Source of the DNA: Kingdonia uniflora
Taxonomy: Eukaryota; Streptophyta; Magnoliopsida; Ranunculales; Circaeasteraceae
Direction: 5' to 3'
DNA length: 64,000 bases
Assembly (NCBI GenBank): GCA_014058105.1
Contig: JACGCM010002318.1
Location: 1-64,000, forward strand
This document shows positions 12,613-22,518 of the stretch, in pieces. The notes under the pieces were generated by a model. It was not told the DNA's origin, searched no databases, and saw only the letters and a program-made list of their open reading frames with translations. The position numbers and the translations under genes are program-made. How positions within the stretch are numbered: the stretch's first letter is position 1; the number at the start of each line of letters is the position of its first letter.

Positions 12613-13405
12613 TCAATAAAACAAATTTTCATAAGGAGATACAAACTTTAAAACCTTACTCGGAAGACGGTTGATTAAATAAATAGATGTATTGTATTCA
12701 TTCACCAAATAAGAATGTGGCATTCCGGCTTGTGCCAGAAGAGTGAGACCCATGTCTACAATATGCTTAAGCTTGCGCTCGGATGCACTGTTTTGCTTTG
12801 GGGTATGCAGGCAAGACATACAGTGAGAAATCTCGTGGTGAGCAAAAAACTGCCGAAACTTATAATTATTGACATATCCTTCCCTACCATAAGATTGAAA
12901 GGTTTTAATTTTACATGAAATCAAATTTTCAGCAAAAGTTTTAAATTTCGCAAAATACTCAAAATTTTCATGTTTGTAACGTATTGGATAAATCCACGAA
13001 TATTTAGAGTAATCATCCAAGACAAGAATAAAATATTTTGATCCATTAACTGAATAATTTGGAGAAGTCCACACATCGGAATGCACTAATTCTAATGGCA
13101 TAGAAGCGATTGATAAAGAAACTTGAAAATGGAGAGAGTATTTTTCCCAATGGACAAGAAACACAAAACTTATTATTGTTAAGTGATCGTTGTAGAGGGA
13201 GACACTGTTTATTTACAAAATGATTTAAAACTAGAAATGCGAGATGTCCATGACGTTTATGCCACATTGGAGAGGTCACACGTGCACCAAGGAAAGTAAA
13301 TAACAGAGCAAATTTATTTTGCAAATGGCGATGGAAATGGATTGGGTAGAGCCTATTTTTACTCGAGTCGGGGTAAAGTGTTTTTCCAGAGATTTTTTCC
13401 TTCAC
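12613..13405 (-). pseudogene. Copia A integrase (GAG-pre-integrase plus catalytic core)
   Basis: Two overlapping frames cover this domain. 13405-13046 has the N-terminal zinc-binding HHCC motif (HKRHGH with CVSCPLGK). 13164-12613 has the catalytic core. The first catalytic Asp is present in LVHSDVWTSP and the Glu in ASERKLKHIV. The second Asp is lost: the usual SDGGGEF is here SYGREGY. The core is followed by the usual INRLPSKVL motif. The frame change between the two halves and the lost Asp show that the protein is dead. Integrase would insert the cDNA into the genome. Confidence 0.8.
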
Positions 13406-14160
13406 TTAAAAATAATCAGAGAAAAGCAAACAATAGCAGTTATTATCATGAGTGAATTGGTTAACAGATAATAGATTAGTTGAAATTGAAGGGCAATGCA
13501 AAACATTACATAAGTGAAAATTAGAAAAATTATTGGATAAGAGAGTAGAACCAATATAAAAGATATGCAAACCTATACCATTTCCGACAACTAATTTATC
13601 TTGGCCATGATATTCATTCTAGGCCGAAAGATTTGATAAATACAAAGTCACGAGAGTAGATGCTCCACTTTCCATAAACCAAGTTTGATTGCCAAGAGTA
13701 ACACTAGGAGAGTCAAGCATAGAAGATAGGTCCTTGATGGAACACGCCCATCATAAGCATGGTCCATTGGGTGATATAGTTGATGGCCGAATGTCTGGGG
13801 CGGTGAAAAATTTGGCATGGTGGTCGAGTACGGTTTGGTGATGAGGTTCACGGAAAAAAAAAAATCATTAGATGGAACATATGATCCCCTACCAAAGCTT
13901 TGGCCAGAAGGAGATTTGTTTCTTGATAAACTCCCCTTACCACGACCACGATTCGAGGTATTCATGTTTTACAAAACAGTGGTGGTAAAAGGTTCAACAT
14001 GGAGAGAGTTTGTTTCTTCAAGTCGCATTTCAGAGCCAAGAAATAACCCTACAAGATTGTCAAGAAAAATAGAGGTCTCTCTCCCTTGGACAAAGTTGAC
14101 AGGTGTTTCAAATACTGGACCAACGCCATTTAACAAAACATTAATAAAGGAATCATCACT

Positions 14161-15364
14161 TTTAAGAAATGCAGTAACACCGTTAAATGGGGTAAGTCCA
14201 TTTGGACATCTTTTATTCCCCCTAGAAGGTCTATCTTTGTATGGAAGCTCCTTCATGGCATGGTTTCCACTAATGAGAACCTAAGAAATCGATGTATTGG
14301 AAATGTTTCATGTTGTTCTCTTTGTGAAGTCCCTTCTTGCTATGAAACTATGCAACACCTCTTCATGGAGTGCCCTTATGCAAAGATCATATGGTAATGG
14401 ATTGGCACAACATTTGGCAAAAATATCTCTCAAACCTACAATATAGTTACTATGGTTCAATTGGGTCTTAAAGACACTTATAGTTGTCAGGTGGGGAATT
14501 TGTGGCATACTGCTATTATATCGTGATTCTAGATTATTTGGAAGCGAGGATGCTATTATATTTGATAACAATTTGTGAATTTAACTCAAAGTATTGCTAT
14601 TTTATAGGGATTTTCATATGCTAATATGCTCTCCAAGGGTACTATGGTTACGGGCGATGTGCCCATATTAAATTTTTTTGGTATTCAAGGAAAAATTTGG
14701 AATGCTCCTTCTATTCAACAAGTTTCTTGGACTCCTCCAACTTCGCCTTATGTCAAGCTTAACATGGATGGCACCTCTAAAGGCTCTGGTGGTGGGGATA
14801 TTTTCAGAGGCTTTAATGCGGAGTTCTTGGGTGCATGTGGAGTTTCACTTGGTTATCACAATGCCTTCTATGTGGATCTTATGACAATCATTAGCTCTCT
14901 CGAGCAAACTAAAATAATGTATACTCACCACCTTTGGCTTCAGTTGGATTCATGGACCGTCATAGGTATGCTCCTCAACAAAAAGACTGAAGTACCATAA
15001 AAACTTAAAAATAGAGTGCTTAATTGCTTGTACTACATTGGATATATCAATTTCAAAGTTTCCCATATCTTTAGGAATGGGAACACGGCGGCGGATAAGC
15101 TTGCCAACATGGCCATTATTAGTGCTTCTACATTTACTTGGTGGCCGGCAATGCCTATCATTTTAGGTTTTTTCCTTTTTCATGATATACTCAATTTACC
15201 ATGCTTTAGATTTAGATTAAGCACCCCCTAGGAATTGTTAGAGGCATGCAACAATATTGATAATGTTGCTTCCCTCATTCTTTTAGGTTTGGGCCCTATT
15301 TTTTTCTCATTTGTATTTTATTTTTACTTCAATAAAATTCATTTTGCCTTAAAAAATAAAAAAT
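14161..15364 (+). mobile_element. 5'-truncated LINE inserted in Copia A gag
   Basis: A non-LTR retrotransposon fragment lying opposite to its host element. It is flanked by a direct repeat AAAGGAATCATCACT at 14146-14160 and 15365-15379, and it ends in an A-rich tail at about 15345-15364. Only the 3' end of ORF2 remains: a reverse-transcriptase zinc-binding domain (14190-14400) and an RNase H domain (14720-15120). Truncation at the 5' end is typical of target-primed reverse transcription. Confidence 0.9.
14185..15231 (+). pseudogene. LINE ORF2 C-terminus: zinc-binding and RNase H domains
   Basis: The zf-RVT segment reads SIWTSFIPPRRSIFVWKLLH, followed by CSLCEVPSCYETMQHLF and MECPYAKIIW, with the expected Cys and His spacing. 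The RNase H (RVT_3) segment begins VSWTPPTSPYVKLNMDGTSK, with the first catalytic Asp in MDG, then QLDSW and SHIFRNGNTAADKLAN, which carry later conserved positions. Stops at about 14395, 14520 and 14998 break the frame. In an active LINE these parts follow the reverse transcriptase; here the endonuclease and polymerase are missing. Confidence 0.85.
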
Positions 15365-15909
15365 AAAGGAATCATCACTAACCGGTTCTCCTGTAAGCGT
15401 CAAGTTATCATCGATGGAATTCATCTTGTCAGCATAACCGATGATAGACATATTACCTCATTTTGTATTATGAAGTTGAGTTTGCAATTGTAAAATACGA
15501 GATCGAGAATACGATGCATATCGTATCTGAAGAGAATACCATACTTCACTAGAGGTTTGGGAAACAAATGACAATGGACAATACACTTGAGTAAGTATAG
15601 AATTGATCCAACTTCACAAAATCTGGTCTTGATTTTTCTATTGACGATAAGCATCATTAATTGTAGTGAGTGGCTTCCCTCTTCACCATTGAAATATTAC
15701 AGAGGGCAAGGCTTTGTTCCATCAACATAACCTATTAGATCATGACTTCGAAGAAGAGGAAGGAATTGAACACACCACAATACATAGTTGGTGCGATCAA
15801 GCTTGATCGAAACAAGATGAAAAATATTGGAAGTTAAAGAAGATGAGTTAACTAAAGCCATCTTAAATTGATAAGAAGAAGAAGAAAAATTATAGGTCGT
15901 GAGACTTAG

Positions 15910-15922
15910 GCTCTGGATGCCA
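15910..15922 (-). other. Primer binding site of Copia element A
   Basis: Immediately inside the 5' LTR the element strand reads TGGCATCCAGAGC, a diverged form of TGGTATCAGAGC, which pairs with the 3' end of initiator methionine tRNA. Confidence 0.7.
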
Positions 15923-16122
15923 TAAAAGAGTGAATCTCAATTGATATTCTATCAGACTTTACAAGGCCTTAAATAGCCATTAGGAAGATAAGTAGATAGG
16001 TATTTTGATAAGTGTAACATCCCTTATATCATGGGATTGCAATCTATCTTCTAATAGTATGAGATAAGTATACCTAGAGATGTCTGTGGTTTAGCACTAA
16101 TATTATAAGCTTTATAATTAAT
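15923..16122 (-). repeat. 5' LTR of Copia element A
   Basis: The partner of 11694-11918. It is adjacent to the primer binding site and is followed by CGATAA, the same six bases that precede the other LTR. Confidence 0.8.
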
Positions 16123-16294
16123 CGATAAATCCGATGGCTTGGGAAAAAATAGTTAATCCTAGAGTATGTTCGCACTTCTAAAGTTCATATCATATGCTCA
16201 TTCCTCTTAGTTGATACTTTTATTCCCAATTTTTTTTTATATTTTGTGCCCATTCGCCTTAGTTACTTATATTAAAAACAGGTTGTCTTCAAGT

Positions 16295-16435
16295 AAATTA
16301 GGTAAAGGACTGTGTGCAATCCCAAGATCATCTTCCTCCAATAGGTGTTACTTCTGGAAATGTTGCACACCGTTTTTGTGTAAGGCAAGAGCAAGTTGAA
16401 CGTACTAATTTGGTATAGCTTCCATGGCTCTTATT
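16295..16435 (+). pseudogene. 3-ketoacyl-CoA thiolase-like exon fragment
   Basis: One frame reads VKDCVQSQDHLPPIGVTS, then GNVAHRFCVRQEQVERTN, and stops at about 16415. It resembles the block of peroxisomal 3-ketoacyl-CoA thiolase (PED1/KAT2 family) in which a CLLPMG(I/V)TSENVA-type segment precedes HRFGVTRQEQ. Thiolase performs the last step of beta-oxidation in peroxisomes. Only about 40 residues are present and no catalytic Cys or His region was found nearby, so this would be a captured or decayed exon. The match was made from memory and needs a protein search. Confidence 0.45.
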
Positions 16436-17330
16436 TAGACTGTGATTTCAATGGTCAAAGCTGCTTTTGAAGCAATTAATCTCGAATCATATTTTACTTA
16501 TGAAATGAAAATTAAAAAATTCATTTGGTGTATGTCGTAAGTTGTTCCCGAGGATATCTGCCCAAAGAATAATTTTTGCTGAAATTAGTGTAGCTTTATC
16601 TATAATCCCACACTTTACAGACATGAATAGCAGGATTCAATATTGGTATCTACGCCCTTTTCGTAGTATAACGATGTAGCATTTCAGGCTTCAATTAATC
16701 CACTGCATTCTTCTATATGTTTTATATCTTTATACCAGTAACTATTCTCTTATTAGATTGACAAATGTCGTTTGAAGAATCAATCAAATTGTAGAACTTC
16801 CTTGTATAGGTTATATTGGAGATGATTACTGTGCTTATCACTATCTCACATACCACAACTTAACAAATCCATCGTATCTGTCCTCGAGGTCAAGAAGCAT
16901 GCAGCTTGAACATAAATTACTCTCTTCTTTAAAGTATTCTTATAAGAATGACCAAAGAGAGATAACCTCTCCTATTCACTTCTCATTGGTGGCCTCGCCT
17001 CTTATAGTTGAAACTTGCATTTTCTACTATAGGTAAAGTACTCTATCCCAATTAGTTATATCTAGTACTAATCTTTGCTAGCCTGGTTGCAACCCATATT
17101 TCCAACTTTACTGGTGATATACTACCCAAATAGAAAATCACATGGTAGCAACCATATATCTTAGAGGACAAAGTTAGTATAACATACTAAGATTAGGTCA
17201 TGTATACATGTTTAATGCTTGCCATCATTCAAAGTCTCTATTTGAATAGTTACTATTTTGAAGAAGGCAAATCAATCTCCTTAAAATTTATGTGAGTACT
17301 TCACACATCTCTCTTTCAAATTATGTCTTT
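16436..17330. other. No recognisable gene
   Basis: AT-rich sequence with intron-like composition. No transposon terminus or conserved protein block was recognised. Confidence 0.35.
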
Positions 17331-17334
17331 ATGA

Positions 17335-17740
17335 TGTAATAATTCTGGAATTAGGGATTGAGTACAAGCTTCTGATAGCAGCAAAGGATCAAGTTTGCAA
17401 AGCTAAGATTAATCGGTCACATGCACAATCATAGAAAAGGGATGTTGAAGCAACTTCAATTGTTTCATCACAGGTAAAAGTGACATATATCTCTCTTAAT
17501 TGTACATTGTATTTAACATGAATTTTTTGTTGCAATTGTTGTTGCCCTTGACGGTGTTTTCCTTCTAAGCCAATATAAGTTTAATATCATTAATACTATG
17601 GTGGATTATAACAGACTTAATAATTACTCTGGAATGAAAGATTCTAGCATGGCTATCTATCAAACTATAATGAAAGTTTGAATTGAGCATCAACTTCGAG
17701 ATTTGGGCAGCAAAAATTTTTTCTTTCAGATCACCCACTG
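17335..17740 (+). pseudogene. Two exon-like fragments of an unidentified plant gene
   Basis: 17345-17475 reads ELGIEYKLLIAAKDQVCKAK and then NRSHAQS, a stop and KRDVEATSIVSSQ, and ends at a plausible splice donor (CACAG/GTAAAA). 17605-17730 reads VDYNRLNNYSGMKDSSMAIY, then QTIMKV, a stop and IEHQLRDLGSKNFFFQ. Both look like real protein text, with conserved-looking charged helices and an exon boundary, but I do not recognise the family. The stops indicate decay. With the thiolase-like piece just upstream this may be a patchwork of captured gene fragments. Confidence 0.3.
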
Positions 17741-18451
17741 ATTTTATTAGACAGGTACCTATAGTAAGATTCTATTTATAGATTTGACTTTATAGACCAT
17801 ATCAGCCAAATAATCCTTCCTTATACATTTGGTGTTTTGTCAGCTCATTGCTTATGAGGTCCTTGTTTGTCTTAGTCTCCATATTTTGATTTTAAGTATA
17901 TTTTATGCTTATTTCAGGTGAATTGTAGCAAATGGTGATTACTACTTGGAATAATGCAGATAGGGGTACGGAAGAAGGCGATATGATCATATTCTTTTCC
18001 AATCATCATTATATTTTCTTTTCCAATCATCATTATATTAACTTCGGAATAATTTTATTTAATTAATAATGATTTGCTTTCATTATTTGCAATATATTTG
18101 TAAAGTATACATTTATGTGCTTTCATGATTTGTAGGTTGTACATGTATAAGCAAATGTATAAATATTTAAAGGAACCCGTGAAATAGCTTTCCCCAGAAC
18201 AGAACTGTAACTCGGTATTGTAGCAATAGAGCAACAATGAAGTACAGGTGCAATAACAACAGAAGAACAGATTGGAAGTACAACAATAAGGAACATCAGG
18301 TCATAAATATACAGTAGCAATGAAAGAAAGGCTCGAGGCATGGATCACACTTTCTTTAAAGAGTATTTCGACCTACCCCAAGTACAAGTAACAACAGTCT
18401 CAGTACCGAAGACTACATATAATTGTAGTAGTATGCACCTCGGGGAAGCCA
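17741..18451. other. No recognisable gene
   Basis: AT-rich, with a short local duplication at 17990-18040 (TTTTCCAATCATCATTATATT twice). Nothing else is supported. Confidence 0.35.
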
Positions 18452-18890
18452 GAGAACTACAACAAAAAGGTTAAAAAATGAGGGCAGTAGTCCGTCATTT
18501 TTACTTAAAATGAGGCAAATTGCCATCGCTTTACCCGTCGCCGTTTGTTAGCCGTATTTTTTTGCGTCGCTATTTGCCGTCGCTTTTTAAGTGCAATACG
18601 AATACTCACACCCGTCGCTAAATTGTGACAACACGAACTGTCATTTTTTCCCTAGTCAAACAAAGCATTAACGACTAAACCAGTCTGTCGCATAAATTCG
18701 ACTATAGTATGCTGTCGTTTTTTCCCCTCCAAAACCATGTTACTTGAATAATTAACGACGGAGTACCACCCTCGATTATCTAACAACGTCAACCACAACG
18801 GTCACCAAAATATGACTAAGTGAACTCGTCGCTTTTGTAACTAACATTAAGATAGAGAAACGATGTCTGAAGCCGTCGTAAATATCATAA
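18452..18890. mobile_element. CACTA-type subterminal region
   Basis: The left edge reads ACTACAACAAAAAGG, one base short of a CACTACAACAAAAA-type CACTA terminus. It is followed by about 400 bases dense in GTCGC and GTCG motifs (GCCGTCGC, GCGTCGC, CCCGTCGC, GCCGTCG) in both orientations. Such subterminal motifs bind the transposase in En/Spm elements. No matching opposite terminus was found in the window, so this is probably a truncated or orphan end. Confidence 0.5.
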
Positions 18891-21103
18891 ATAATTTTAA
18901 AAAAAATCTTCGTTTTGATTCATTACAAAAATGTAATATTATACTGAAATAAAAAATTGAATTCATAAAAAATTATTAAATATCATTATTCAAAAAATAA
19001 TAGCCATCAGAATTCTATAAATTGTTAACAATACATAAGATTGGAATTAGTAATAAAGCAACTTTCTCCATCCATAACCACAATCTCGGAGGCTAAGTAT
19101 TCTTTGAAGAGTTTATTTCTCATGGAAAATGGAGACATTTTGTATCTGCATGCCAAAACTTTGAAATGCCTTTGAAATCTTGGCATATCATATACTTTTG
19201 GAATATTAACATATCAATCATCCTCGCAATCAATAGAGAACTTAGGATAAGTACAAAAAAAATATGAGGAACTACAAACATAAAATATGAATAATGTGAA
19301 AGACAATTGATTTCAATAAAATTTAGCAAGGAGGGGCGTAAAGTTTAAGTTCGATACCTGATCAACTAATCATGTTCATGGAAAGCATTGGAGACTGGTA
19401 CTGTTCCTTATAAGCAAAATCAATGAATTAAGTATTAGTATTTTTTTTATCTTAAAATAGATATGAAAGAAAAAAGAAACAAATACTATCAAAAGTGGAA
19501 CTTATAATTTGGAGCGGAAGAATAAAGACTAACTTTAGATTTTAAGAGATTTACATATGCAAGCTGAAACATGTAAGCCAAGCCAAGAAGAATGAACGCT
19601 TCAGACATACTGTGATTACAAAGCTCATAATCCTGGGTCAAAACACTAATCAGATTCAAATCAACAAGTAAATCAATGATAACAAGGAATCAGATACGTG
19701 ATATGTTTCAAATGTATGCATTAACTCAAAGTTCTTATACTTTGAAAGTTTATTAAATGTATGCCAACACTAAATAACATACCAGATGCGAGAGAGTTGT
19801 AATTCCAATGAGATTGGATATCCTTAGTGAATAGCAGCTAGTGGAATAGAGTACCGAAAATGTTCAAGAACATAAAAGATGCAGCTGAATTATTCATGAG
19901 TACAAAATGTGAAATGACAAGCAACCTAGATAAAATAGAGTACATATTTCAAATTGTTAATAAAAAGACAGATAAACTAGAAAGCAACCAGAGTAATTCA
20001 CAACAACGCAGAATGTAATTACTGATATTTTACAACACTAAAATCTTTACCTCACAAATGCAAAGACTACATATTTCACCGAAAGCATCATGTGAACTCA
20101 GGAGAAGGCCTCTAGCCTTTATCCTATATTGTTCCATTTCTTTGGATTAAGGAAAATATGATGCAAAGGAAGAAAATATGACATGTCAAATAACAGCATT
20201 GCATATTCCACCATTATTACAAGTACAGAAGTCTACAATAGCTATGCAATAACAACACCAAATATATATTGCCGACATCTATTTACAAGCATACAACAGA
20301 TGTATAATTAATACTTCCCCCTTAACTGACGTACATAATCGGGAACAGTAACTTCATGGAGATGCAGTTTCTGACAAACAGTTCAAGCTAAAATGTAATC
20401 ATTTATTCTTACTTGGAAGAGTAAAAATGTTATCACTTGTTGAGTTTCACCGGCACAATATAAGACATCCATGTCCAAAAACTAGTTCTTGTAGATTGGA
20501 TCCTCACCAGGTTCCTCACCCAGCCCCAAGAGCTCATCCCTCAAATACAATAGACACATGAAAATCATAACATAGTATACAATAATTTTACAGTGAAAAT
20601 AGGAAGGAAAATCAATGATGCTAGATCTCATCGTAGCTAGCACTCAGTCTTGTAACTAGCCGAGTAAGAGGCTTCATTTATCAATAAGAAAAGAAATAAA
20701 TAGCTTTTAAAAAAAATAGAGCCAAAAATGTTGAATGCAGCACAGAAAAAAATGCCCACGTTAACTGAAGGAGAGTTAGTTACAACTCCGAATTCAACAA
20801 TTCATATAAATGCAATCGTGCACAATGCCCCAATCTTTAATACCTACCAAATTAATCGAACTGATTTACTTCTTGATGTACATACGGGAAATTAGGCAAA
20901 AAAGAAAGAAAGAAATATTTCGTAAATGCCCTGTTGTCCTATCTTTTATTTTTTTTGGTATAAAGATGATGGAATACATTAATTTACCCGTTGAATTCAA
21001 GATTAAAAAAGAAGGACTATCAATGAAAAAAAAATTCAATTTTTTTTTTTACTTTGTTCTAGTTTCATATTGTCACTTTTAGACCAAACATATACATACC
21101 GAA
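18891..21103. other. No supported gene; one exon-like terminal frame
   Basis: AT-rich, with many poly-A and poly-T runs. At 20546 down to 20484 the minus strand reads LRDELLGLGEEPGEDPIYKN and then a stop, preceded by a T-rich tract that could be an intron end. It looks like the last exon of a minus-strand protein, but I do not recognise the family. Everything else here is intron- or spacer-like. Confidence 0.3.
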
Positions 21104-21706
21104 TCATGGACCCATTTGGTTACTATCGATCAGACGAATAGTTTCTAAGATCATGTCATTGTTTAATGGTTTTGTTATGAAGAAATCCATCCTGGCCTTC
21201 ATGGTCAGCTTGGTTGCTTCATCAGACTTTTCATCAGCTGTAAGTGTTATAATCGGAATGTGAACACCCTAGCGCTTCTCCTCCTCTCGTATTTTTCTAG
21301 TTGCTTCAAATCCGTCTATTATCGGCATCTGGCAATCCATGAAGATCATATCATAGGGCAGAGTTTTACAAGTTCTATATTCTCTTTGGGAACACTCTCC
21401 TAAAGCCTTGGAAACTTGTTTGACAGCTACTTCTCCGTTCTCGTAAGAATCCACTATTGTACCTCTATCCTTAAGTAGTTTAGTGGCTAAGATACGTAAG
21501 TTTTTGGTATCTTCAACAACCAAAACTTTCCTTCCATTCAAGGGCTTATTACGAGACATTTCAGATTCTCCTGGTTTTGATTTTTCACTTGGCTTGCCAC
21601 AAATTCCTGAACTACTACTTTGCCCTGCATTTTTCTCATTAGGTTTCGGCATAGAGCATCAGATCGTAGTTACCCTACCAAATTCAGGTAAAACCCTTAA
21701 TACTTG
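21104..21706 (-). pseudogene. CKI1-like histidine kinase: receiver domain segment
   Basis: The C-terminal part of a hybrid sensor kinase. The receiver domain starts NGRKVLVVEDTKNLRILATK (acidic pair ED) and has the phospho-accepting Asp in MIFMDCQMP, a Thr in IITLTAD and the conserved Lys in FITKPLNN. It ends QMGP at the stop 21104-21106. Upstream are a linker (GESEMSRNKPL) and a short conserved block VLRVLPEFG, which joins in frame to gene sequence beyond Copia B. In CKI1-type kinases this domain takes phosphate from the kinase histidine and passes it to AHP proteins. A TAG at 21269-21271 cuts the domain, and a further stop lies upstream of the linker, so it is dead. Confidence 0.85.
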
Positions 21707-21953
21707 TAAAAGATTGAAGAGAAGAAAGTTATATTTTTATTCAACATGTTTTCATCATACAAAACAACTGCCTTTTTATAGTTACAGAGATTACATATTC
21801 ACAGAAATATATCTTCCTCATATAATTTCTTTCTATCAAAGGGATGGAGATCTCTTGATATATCCTCTTTAACCACATATGCAAGATCTTATATATGGAG
21901 ATCTCTTGAGTATATTCTGTATTCAAATCACAACTGTTCTTTAGCTGTTTATA
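21707..21953 (-). repeat. 3' LTR of Copia element B
   Basis: 247 bp, beginning TATAAACAGC and ending TCTTTTA on the element strand. The polypurine tract GAAGAGGGA (21954-21962) lies directly upstream of it. Confidence 0.93.
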
Positions 21954-22009
21954 TCCCTCTTCAAGCGAATCGCAGGTGTAGAACGGAGATGAAGCTTGTC
22001 ACACAAGTG

Positions 22010-22515
22010 AATATGTGTTCCACGCGGTAAGGACTTCGTAAAGATATCCACAAGTTGTTCATAACTAGATACAAATCTTAATTTGATAAATCCAGATAAC
22101 ACTTTTCACGAATAAAATGATAATCAAGCTCAATGTGTTTTGCGCTGGCATGAAATACCGGATTAGACAACATATGTACTGCACTTTGGTTGTCACAATA
22201 AAGGATGATCGGTATGGAAGTTTGAATACGAAGATCACGGATTAAATATGACAGCCATGTGAGTTCTGCAGCAGCGATTGCTAATGAGCGATACTCGGCT
22301 TCTGAGCTAGATCTAGATACCGTAGGTTGTTTCTTTGCACTCCACGATATGAGATTTTGTCCAAGGAAAATTGCATAACCGGAAGTCGAACGTCGAGTGT
22401 CAATACACCCAGTCCAGTCAACATCAGAATATGCGACGATATTGTTGGGACTGTTGCGATAGAGACGGAGTCCCCAATGTAGAGACCCTTTGATGTAACG
22501 AAATATTCTTTTCAC
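22010..22515 (-). pseudogene. Copia B pol: RNase H domain
   Basis: Reads YSDVDWTGCIDTRRSTSG, then SWSAKKQPTVSRSSSEAEY, ILYCDNQSAVHM and KHIELDYHFIREK, the usual Copia RNase H motifs with its acidic residues. The frame then breaks near 22105; the true C-terminus continues in another frame with EQLVDIFTKSLPRGTH down to about 22010. A stop at 22519-22521 separates this domain from the reverse transcriptase upstream. Confidence 0.9.
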
Positions 22516-22518
22516 GGC

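Larger units (their letters stand above)
13406..15861 (-). pseudogene. Copia A gag and protease, interrupted by a LINE
   Basis: The gag start is best placed at 15861 (ALVNSSSLTSNIF, then TNYVLW). Gag text continues down to about 15380. It is broken by the LINE at 14161-15364 and resumes at 14160 (INVLLNGVGPVFE, then SNRGRGKGSLSRN). The protease region at about 13690-13500 reads WFMESGAST where Copia proteases have W-x-x-DSGA, so the catalytic Asp appears changed to Glu. Several stops are present. Gag would form the particle and protease would cut the polyprotein. Confidence 0.7.
11694..16122 (-). mobile_element. Copia element A (defective, with LINE insertion)
   Basis: A Ty1/copia retrotransposon reading leftward. 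It has two related LTRs (11694-11918 and 15923-16122), a methionine-tRNA-like primer site just inside the right LTR, and a purine tract just inside the left one. The sequence CGATAA flanks both ends (11688-11693 and 16123-16128), consistent with a target duplication of 5-6 bases, though the exact LTR edge is uncertain by a few bases. Gag, protease, integrase and RNase H remnants occur in the normal order. Most of the reverse transcriptase is missing between integrase (ending near 12613) and the RNase H region (starting near 12560). The gag is split by a LINE. Stops and frameshifts are many. Confidence 0.85.

Noticed and set aside
13817..14284. A plus-strand 155-codon frame
   Set aside because: Antisense shadow of the Copia A gag joined to the LINE start.
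11694..16122. An endogenous pararetrovirus
   Set aside because: Domain order (protease, integrase, reverse transcriptase, RNase H) and LTRs are those of Ty1/copia; no movement protein or coat protein was seen anywhere.
21483..21872. A plus-strand 129-codon frame
   Set aside because: Antisense of the receiver domain running into the Copia B LTR.
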